DNA of 22,938 bases from Peptococcaceae bacterium (GTDB taxonomy: Bacteria > Bacillota > Peptococcia > DRI-13 > UBA5745): assembly GCA_031264885.1 (NCBI GenBank), contig JAISDM010000204.1, positions 1 to 22,938 on the forward strand, in the 5' to 3' direction. A program made the position numbers and the translations under genes. The notes under the pieces were generated by a model. The model had not been told where the DNA came from and made no database searches. It worked only from the letters and a program-made list of their open reading frames with translations. This document shows, piece by piece, positions 7,778-13,872 of this stretch. Numbering within the stretch: the stretch's first letter is position 1; each line of letters starts with the position of its first letter.

Positions 7778-8602
7778 TTATTCCTCGATTTGCACGGTTC
7801 CGATGCTCTTTACATAATAAGTAGGGTGGGCCGTCCTGAAAAAATCAAATTTCCAGCTCATCAAAAGGAAGGAAATAAGCGCGATCACAATGACCATCGG
7901 AACCCCCAAACCCTTGCGGGAGGGCTCTTTTTGCGCCATATCGGGAGGATTCGGCCCCATATTCAATTCGGCGGCGTGATCTTTGTGATTCGCCTGCCGG
8001 GCGATGGCCAGGTAAAAGTTTTTCATGGAGGTATATTTGCCCGCGGCGGCGGCGGACCGGATCTGCGCAAGCTCCTCCGGGAAAAAATCCTCCAGCAAAG
8101 AGGCCGTCATGGCTGGGTAGGAGGAGGGTTTGATCCGGACGGTATGCCGCGGATTCCGGATGAAATAATTAAAATAAAACTCACCCTTCGGGCTTAAATT
8201 TAAATTATCCTCTCTGAGCAGCTGGCCGGCGATATGGGATGGGATGGCTTCACGCGCGAGGAACCAAAGGAGCAGATCCAAAATGGAGCGGATCCTTTGA
8301 GCGTTGCCGAATTCCGCGGACTTCAGGGTTTCCGGGAAGGGAGAAGGCTCCCGGTAGGCAAAAATCAAATAAAACTTGCCGTCTTTTGAGCGGCAGTCCA
8401 GAAAGTCCGCCAGGGTTTTTCGCGCGAGCAGCTCCAAATAATCCGACAGAAACGTTTCGCTTAAAGTGGAACGTTCCAGAATATTCACGGTAAAAAAGCC
8501 CTGCCGGCTGCTGTCCCGGCAAATCCAAATTTGTGAATCAAAATCTTTATGACTCAGATCTTTGACAGGATGCAAAGTCCATCCCGGCAATTGGACTAAC
8601 AT
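7778..8602 (-). CDS. Single-pass membrane protein, possible N-terminal pseudokinase fold
   Basis: The 274-residue protein has one clear membrane segment at about 232-250, a cytoplasm-facing N-terminal domain by the positive-inside rule (SRKG before the segment), and a tail of about 24 residues beyond it. The order of elements in residues 1-150 recalls a degenerate protein kinase: N-lobe strands (GWTLHPV to GFFTVNIL), a helix, a hinge-like FYLIFAYREPSPF, then a helix leading to LLREDNLNLSPKGEFYFNYF, where an active kinase would have HRD and DFG. Catalytic residues are absent. A similar pseudokinase plus membrane plan is known from the EssB/YukC proteins of type VII secretion. The likeness is structural impression, not proven homology. 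The ATG overlaps the upstream stop by one base, with AAGGAG 8 nt upstream. Confidence 0.8.
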   Translation of the reverse strand: MLVQLPGWTLHPVKDLSHKDFDSQIWICRDSSRQGFFTVNILERSTLSETFLSDYLELLARKTLADFLDCRSKDGKFYLIFAYREPSPFPETLKSAEFGNAQRIRSILDLLLWFLAREAIPSHIAGQLLREDNLNLSPKGEFYFNYFIRNPRHTVRIKPSSYPAMTASLLEDFFPEELAQIRSAAAAGKYTSMKNFYLAIARQANHKDHAAELNMGPNPPDMAQKEPSRKGLGVPMVIVIALISFLLMSWKFDFFRTAHPTYYVKSIGTVQIEE

Positions 8603-10395
8603 CAGGACCGCTCCTTTATCACGGCAAAAGCGGATGCTTTCAGCGCGGGATTCGCGATATTCTCAACCTGTATCTCAAACAGCCCTTCATGGGGCGGCGC
8701 CGTATATACGCCGTTGGAATCGATGGCGCCCCCCTCCGGTTCCTTAACGGAGAATTTGCAGAGGCTGGGCTGAACATTCTTGAATGTGACCTCGAAGCGG
8801 AAGACCTCGTTTAATTTGAGTTGAGCGATGTCCGGTGAGACGCTGATGGAGGGCTGAATCCCGTCGTTTAAATAAGACGGGTCCATATCCGAAGCGTGTT
8901 TATACGCCCACCAGCGTATGCGGCACGCGGTGTGTTCCGTGTTTTTCAGGAGTTTGACGCCGATTTGGAACGTCCCTTTGCCGGAATTGGCAAGAGCCCC
9001 CATGGACACCAGCGGAACGACTTTTTCCAGGGAAGACCTCAGAAACACATCCTGATTCCCAAAGACCATGTGATCCCCATAGGCCGCCTCCGACGGTTGG
9101 ATCTCGTGATGCTCCTCCAGTCCAAGCACGATGAAAACAGGCCCTTTGCCCAAGCCGTGGATGATTTCTTTGGAAAACGTGTGATTGTCTTTCTGAGTGT
9201 TCGCGCCGAACTTAATATCTTCCACCCCGGTGGCGTACCAGCCCTCGGATTTGAAGCGTTCGAAGGCGCTTTCCTGGGGAAGGCCGGCGGCGGTTTCGCC
9301 GGATGAGGGCTCATATTCGGCGGGCGCCTGATTCTGCCTGTACTCCTGGAGCAGTTTGACCAAAGCGGCGGTGGGGAGGTTCTGACCAAAGGGATTGCCG
9401 GCGACTTTCCGGATGAAGGGCCGGCCGTCGTCCTGGCGCCCGACGGTAATGGCCGCCAGACAGAGGCGCTGCTGATCCGTATTCAGGAGGCGCTCCTCCA
9501 GGGTTTGGCTGAAATAATCGGCGGCCAGGCGGCTTTCCGCGGAATCCTTGCCGATGATTACGTCAAATCCGGAGACCGCGATGTTTTTGGGGGTTTCTTC
9601 ACCGCCGGCGGACAGCGTCAGGGTTTGATCCAAAATGGAGACGCGGTCCACCGTATCCTGAAGCACCTCCGCTTGGAAAGGCACGTCAAAGACGTAAGAG
9701 TCCGCTTTGGAAAAAGCCGCTTCGTCGAAGTCTACGCGCAGGGGATTCTCCCCCTGGATGTCTTTGAGAATGGGAGACTGCAGCGTGTAATGAAAGGCGA
9801 CGGGCTCTGTTTCGGACAGTTTCTCGACGGCGACGGTGAGGCGGTTTTTTCGCCCGGAGCGCAGGAAGCGGTCCATAGATTGCGTAATACGCAGATCCTG
9901 GTCCTCATAGATCAGGAGGTTGTGCCGGAGCAGCCGGTCCGCGCCGGAGACGGGGCGCTCGTCTGTGAGGTAAAGGCGGAATCCCTCCGCGTACTTATTG
10001 CATTCCAGGGATTCGGTGGTCTGACCGGTGGCGGCCGAAAGGGAGTGAATGGGATCCGCTTCCGCTTCCGAATATTCCAGGCAGAGGTACAGGGTGTGGT
10101 GGAGAGGATTCGGGGTATACCCATCCAATGAGGACAGGGTGTACACCACGCCGGCCGGGATCAGAATCTCGCGTCCCGCGTAGTCCAAAGCGGCGCCCGG
10201 ATCCACGGACAGGGTCTCGCCGTCCACTTTGCTTACCGATAATCCGCAGACGATTCCGGCGCCGTGGAACAGCCGGTTCATCCACCGGCGTTTGTCGTTG
10301 AAATATCGCTGTTCTGTTTCGAAATCAGAGACGGAAAGCAATTTTCCCAAAAAATATCGATTGCGTTCAAAATGATCATACCTCATATTCTTCAT
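8602..10395 (-). CDS. eCIS-associated structural or binding protein with C-terminal Ig-like domain
   Basis: This 597-residue protein opens with a stretch I recall from many phage-tail-like and eCIS loci: RYDHFERNRYFLGKLLSVSD, EQRYFNDKRRWMNRLFHGAG and VDPGAALDYAGREILIP. The middle is not recognised. The last 90 residues resemble a bacterial Ig-like domain (SISVSPDIAQLKLNE, then GAIDSNGVYTAPPHEG), a fold common in surface-binding proteins. A fibre, receptor-binding or baseplate-decorating role is inferred. The open frame extends two codons further to a TTG at 10401. The ATG at 10395 is preferred because GAGGAG lies exactly 7 nt upstream, whereas it would be only about 1 nt from the TTG. It overlaps the preceding tail-protein gene by 20 bp. 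Confidence 0.85.
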   Translation of the reverse strand: MKNMRYDHFERNRYFLGKLLSVSDFETEQRYFNDKRRWMNRLFHGAGIVCGLSVSKVDGETLSVDPGAALDYAGREILIPAGVVYTLSSLDGYTPNPLHHTLYLCLEYSEAEADPIHSLSAATGQTTESLECNKYAEGFRLYLTDERPVSGADRLLRHNLLIYEDQDLRITQSMDRFLRSGRKNRLTVAVEKLSETEPVAFHYTLQSPILKDIQGENPLRVDFDEAAFSKADSYVFDVPFQAEVLQDTVDRVSILDQTLTLSAGGEETPKNIAVSGFDVIIGKDSAESRLAADYFSQTLEERLLNTDQQRLCLAAITVGRQDDGRPFIRKVAGNPFGQNLPTAALVKLLQEYRQNQAPAEYEPSSGETAAGLPQESAFERFKSEGWYATGVEDIKFGANTQKDNHTFSKEIIHGLGKGPVFIVLGLEEHHEIQPSEAAYGDHMVFGNQDVFLRSSLEKVVPLVSMGALANSGKGTFQIGVKLLKNTEHTACRIRWWAYKHASDMDPSYLNDGIQPSISVSPDIAQLKLNEVFRFEVTFKNVQPSLCKFSVKEPEGGAIDSNGVYTAPPHEGLFEIQVENIANPALKASAFAVIKERS

Positions 10396-11545
10396 GCACA
10401 ATCTCCTCTTTATCTATGGATTTCCCCAAAACAGCCAAGTCTAAAGCGCCGAAAGCCGCGGAACCGTCCAGTTTAAAAGGTCCCGGCTGAATGAGGAAGC
10501 TGTTGATTCCCAGATAAGAATGGCTGCCCAGATGGATGTGGGATCTCAAGAAGATCAGCCGGGCTTCCGTATGAGCCGGTTTGAAACTGTCCACCAGCCA
10601 TTTGAGTTCCGCGCGCTCTTTCTCGCCGGGGAGCTGATTTTCATTGACAAACACCAAGAAGGTAAAGGGATCCATCTCCGCCCCGTACAAATGTCCGGCG
10701 CCCGCCGCGAGTTCGCCGGCTTCGTGAGGCTCGACGATGTAGCAGGACTCTCCGGTATATAATTCGACTATTTCGCCAATACTCCGCCGAGTTCCTTTGA
10801 TTTTATACAACAAAGGTATTTTTTTTAGCAGACGGCGGAGCTTGTCCTCCTGCCAGAACTGCGGGTTGTGAACCGCCATCCAGGAGGATATCCAGAGCAA
10901 AAAGGGATAAGGGGCCACGTCCGGGTCAAACAGGCGGGGAATTTGGTCGATGCTTTGTTCCATATCCATCCATAAGGATTGAAAAATACCCAAATACCGT
11001 TTCAGGAAATCCGAACTGCCGGAATCCATAGAATATATCTCAGGCAGGTATTGGAGCAGAGAAGGCACGTCGAAGTAAACGCGGATTTGCCGAAGGAAGG
11101 GCGGATATTCGTCGAAGCCGAACATTTCAACGCGCAGGAACAGGTATCTTCCCTGGGCGTTGAGCAAAAAATCCCTGGCGTTGACGGCGCTCTGCTGAAA
11201 TAAAGGGGTCAGAACGCGCTCTCTTTCCTCCATGGAGAGGCCGGGGGTCTGCATATAGTCCATGTATGCCTGATAGCCCTGGGGGGTTCGGATGACGGTG
11301 TTATCGGAAGCGAGCCAGGACAGCTTGATCCAGGCGTTGGCGGGGATATCCGCGCTCAGGAGCGTCCTCTGCCACGCGGTTCCTTTTTTCAGGCTGTCGA
11401 AAGGCTCGGAATAGAAAACACGCGGACCCTGGGCGTATCCGGGAGACATACGCAGCCCCTGATCCGCAAAATCCAGATGATATAAGAACCCTTTTTGGAA
11501 ATCTTCCGCTCGGATCAGAGAAAAGAATTGACCGGTTTCTTTCAA
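10376..11545 (-). CDS. Phage tail protein I-like (P2 gpI family) eCIS protein
   Basis: The 389-residue protein contains the gpI-like core found in many eCIS loci at about 160-270: PSLLQYLPEIYSMDSGSSDF, a short helical linker, RLFDPDVAPYPFLLWISSW, and then KGTRRSIGEIVELYTGE. In P2-like tails this protein helps attach fibres to the baseplate. Residues 1-155 and 275-389 are specific extensions. The start is a TTG preceded by AAGGGGA; no ATG or GTG is available upstream in frame near it. The gene follows the Afp12-like baseplate gene after an unusual 166-bp gap with palindromic repeats, and overlaps the next gene by 20 bp. Family is fairly sure; exact start is moderately sure. Confidence 0.85.
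   Translation of the reverse strand: MKETGQFFSLIRAEDFQKGFLYHLDFADQGLRMSPGYAQGPRVFYSEPFDSLKKGTAWQRTLLSADIPANAWIKLSWLASDNTVIRTPQGYQAYMDYMQTPGLSMEERERVLTPLFQQSAVNARDFLLNAQGRYLFLRVEMFGFDEYPPFLRQIRVYFDVPSLLQYLPEIYSMDSGSSDFLKRYLGIFQSLWMDMEQSIDQIPRLFDPDVAPYPFLLWISSWMAVHNPQFWQEDKLRRLLKKIPLLYKIKGTRRSIGEIVELYTGESCYIVEPHEAGELAAGAGHLYGAEMDPFTFLVFVNENQLPGEKERAELKWLVDSFKPAHTEARLIFLRSHIHLGSHSYLGINSFLIQPGPFKLDGSAAFGALDLAVLGKSIDKEEIVHEEYEV
10403..10408 (-). promoter_or_regulatory. Ribosome binding site deciding the 10395 start
   Basis: GAGGAG on the minus strand is 7 nt from the ATG at 10395. It is too close to the upstream in-frame TTG at 10401 to serve it. Confidence 0.75.
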
Positions 11546-11583
11546 GGGACTGTCCCCTTTCTTGTGAATCGTTTCGCTGCCGC

Positions 11584-11677
11584 AGGGGCGGCATTCTGCC
11601 GCCCGTGACCGTCCGGACGCGCCCGGATTGCGCCTGTTGCCATTCGTTCAGCCGGCGGGCGGCAGGATGCCGCCCCT
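11584..11677. repeat. Paired dispersed palindromic repeats between tail and baseplate genes
   Basis: Two 22-bp arms (11584-11605 and 11656-11677) are inverted copies with one mismatch. Each arm is itself a hairpin: GGGCGGCA paired with TGCCGCCC around three bases. The layout of hairpin, about 50 bp spacer and inverted hairpin is that of a REP/BIME-like or MITE-like dispersed element. It fills most of the 11546-11711 intergenic gap. Confidence 0.8.
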
Positions 11678-11681
11678 ACAA

Positions 11682-11715
11682 GTAGGCGCCGGCCCGCAAT
11701 GAGCCGCCGGCCTAC
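11682..11715. other. Imperfect hairpin overlapping the end of the Afp12-like gene
   Basis: GTAGGCGCCGGC at the left pairs imperfectly with GCCGCCGGCCTAC at the right (GTAG/CTAC ends, GCCGGC/GCCGGC core, small bulge). The right arm covers the TAG stop codon at 11712-11714. It could act as a transcript end-stabiliser or attenuator, or be a third dispersed palindrome. There is no U-tract. Confidence 0.4.
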
Positions 11716-13841
11716 GCGCGGCGGACGTCCAGCTTGTATTGGCCGGCGCGCGGCAGTGCGTAAGGCGGGACGCGGATGTCCCCCTGGGCGTTTTGGGTCA
11801 TGCCGTTGCCCCGGCAGTGGAGGGCCAGCAAGAGAACCTGATCCACCCATTCCAGCCCGCTTACGAAGCGAAAAACCTCTTCATATTCCAGGCCCTGCCC
11901 GATCTGCCATCCCTGGCCGTGAGCGCCGCCTGCCATGGGATCGAAGAAACGCGTGAGCGCGTTTTTGACGAGAGTGTCCACCGACGCGAAGGAATGGGTA
12001 AAGATCTCCAGGTGGACGTCAAAGGACAGGTATTCGGGCTCGATGATGTGGATCTGTGTGGTGATCAGGCGGCGGTGGTCGAGGCGCCGCGAAATATTGG
12101 CCGCGATGGCCTGGTTGTAAGGCAGAACGGCTATGGAGAGGCAGTTCGGCGCTTTGTTCTCGGGGTAATTCAAGAGGCCGGGACGGTACAGGGGAATGGC
12201 CTTGACCCTCCTGAGGGCCAGCCCGGGCGTCGTTCGGGCCAAAGACTCATAGTCCGCCATAGTGATGGCGCGGTCTGTGTGAAGGGCTTCCCGGCGGTAA
12301 CGCAGGAAGGCGCCCTCCAGACTCTCCGGATCCTGGCCTCCGGCGGCGTGGGCGGGGTTGTAGACCTGAATGGGTTTGGGAAGCGGCAATGATTTGACCA
12401 GCAGATTGATCTCGCCGTTTTTTACATTGCCTTCCTTCCCATGGCAAGTCGCCATGGAGATCGTTTGAATCAGCGCGTCCTTAGGCGGTATCCGCCCGTG
12501 TATCCCGTCGCCGAAATGGATTTGTCCCTGGACGCTGTCCAGCACATAATGGAGATCCGACGGGGATGAGGCGTCCCAGTCCGCCACGGGCGCCCAATCC
12601 TCAAACTCAAACTGGCCGCCGCCCAGGGGGGAGCCGATCTGAAGCTGGAAATTCTCTTCTTTGATGGAGGCCGCGGACAGGGAGAAACTCTGCAAGGGGA
12701 GCCCCGTGCCGGCGCCCGGACGGAAGGCCGGCTCAAACTCAGGCAGACAGGAGATCACGCGCAATCCCTGAATTTGATCCGAGGCCAGGGGGATTTCATC
12801 GGGATTGACGGTCAAGACCAGCCGCTGTTTGGCCAAATCCTGATTCAGGCCGCAGGGAAGGGGGCCCAGCCATTTCCCGTTCCGGCCCTGAACTTGAATC
12901 TGGGTGCGGCCGTTCACCGCCATCCAGTGATTCAGCGTGAGACGGGCCGGCAAACCCTCTTTGAGGCGCACGGTCCGGTTCGAAACCAGGGTGTTTTGCT
13001 GAAGAACCGGAACCATATTGTTCCGCACCTGCCTCAAATAAGGCGGCGCGTCGAAACAGGCGGCTTTCAGAACGCACCGGATCCAATAAATCCCCTCCGA
13101 ATCCCTCTGCATCCGGTCCGGAACCTGGAAGTACAGCTGTCCGGACTGAATCAGCCCGCAGGTCTCGTCGCGGCCGGCGTCCAAAGGCAGAAACCGGTCC
13201 GGGCCGGACAGATATTCCCACGCCAGCGTATCAAGCGGGACAAAAGAAAGCGGGTCTGTGACCGGATTTCTCTGAATATCCGCGGGAGAGGTCAATTCAA
13301 AAAACAGGCTCAAACCGGTTTTGACCGGCAGAGGCAGCTGGAAGCCGATGTATAAACAGGCGCCCGGCTGGGGGTCGTCGCCGAAAACCGGCCAGGCCAG
13401 GTCGCGGTCCTCAAGGGGAGGCGCGATATCGAACTGTGTCCGCCCGCCGGCGTCGGTCCGCCGCAGCCTGGATACCCGCGCACGGGTCAGGGTATGCGCC
13501 TCCGCGGTTTCAAAAACAAGATGATGGGAAGATAATTTGACGCCCGCGGGCATGCGTATGTTCTGGTCCTCCTGAGAAAAAACCACATAGGCGCGGGCCG
13601 GGCGGACAGGTTCGGGGCTGATTCCCAGCAGCTTCAGGAACTTCATCCGGCTCGCGTCCGATATTTGATCCAGGTGGTATTGCTGCATCTCTTTCAGCCA
13701 GGAGAAGAGTTCCAGCAGTGTGATTCCCGGATCGTGGGCGTTATGATCTGTCCAAAGGGGCATAATCCGGGAGATGCTTTTTTTGGCCTGATCCAGGATC
13801 TCTTGATAGCTTTGATTGTCCAATACGGGTTCGGGCAGCAT
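11712..13841 (-). CDS. Baseplate J-like protein, Afp12/gp7-like
   Basis: The 709-residue protein opens with TDHNAHDPGIT (31-41), LELFSWLKEM and FLKLLGI (68-74), the signature start of the smaller of two eCIS baseplate proteins (Afp12-like; putative baseplate assembly protein). A second landmark is YVLDSVQGQIHFGDGIHG followed by RIPP, then GKEGNVKNGEIN and ALHTDRAITMADYESLARTTPG, the baseplate J core. It would build the wedge ring around the hub with the Afp11-like protein. GGAGG sits 9 nt before the ATG. The gap to the preceding gene is 31 nt. Length and order fit the family, and no damage is seen. Confidence 0.92.
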   Translation of the reverse strand: MLPEPVLDNQSYQEILDQAKKSISRIMPLWTDHNAHDPGITLLELFSWLKEMQQYHLDQISDASRMKFLKLLGISPEPVRPARAYVVFSQEDQNIRMPAGVKLSSHHLVFETAEAHTLTRARVSRLRRTDAGGRTQFDIAPPLEDRDLAWPVFGDDPQPGACLYIGFQLPLPVKTGLSLFFELTSPADIQRNPVTDPLSFVPLDTLAWEYLSGPDRFLPLDAGRDETCGLIQSGQLYFQVPDRMQRDSEGIYWIRCVLKAACFDAPPYLRQVRNNMVPVLQQNTLVSNRTVRLKEGLPARLTLNHWMAVNGRTQIQVQGRNGKWLGPLPCGLNQDLAKQRLVLTVNPDEIPLASDQIQGLRVISCLPEFEPAFRPGAGTGLPLQSFSLSAASIKEENFQLQIGSPLGGGQFEFEDWAPVADWDASSPSDLHYVLDSVQGQIHFGDGIHGRIPPKDALIQTISMATCHGKEGNVKNGEINLLVKSLPLPKPIQVYNPAHAAGGQDPESLEGAFLRYRREALHTDRAITMADYESLARTTPGLALRRVKAIPLYRPGLLNYPENKAPNCLSIAVLPYNQAIAANISRRLDHRRLITTQIHIIEPEYLSFDVHLEIFTHSFASVDTLVKNALTRFFDPMAGGAHGQGWQIGQGLEYEEVFRFVSGLEWVDQVLLLALHCRGNGMTQNAQGDIRVPPYALPRAGQYKLDVRRA

Positions 13842-13872
13842 ATAAGTTACCCTCCTATCTTATAGGACTTAT

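Noticed and set aside
7085..8197. 370-codon plus-strand open frame
   Set aside because: It lies antisense to the MORN and pseudokinase-like genes, which have family motifs, good ribosome binding sites and operon context; its hydrophobic periodic sequence mirrors the MORN repeats.
11542..11850. 102-codon minus-strand frame across the palindromic gap
   Set aside because: It overlaps the end of the Afp12-like gene in another frame, is Arg/Pro/Gly-rich as expected from GC-rich hairpins, and has no clear ribosome binding site.
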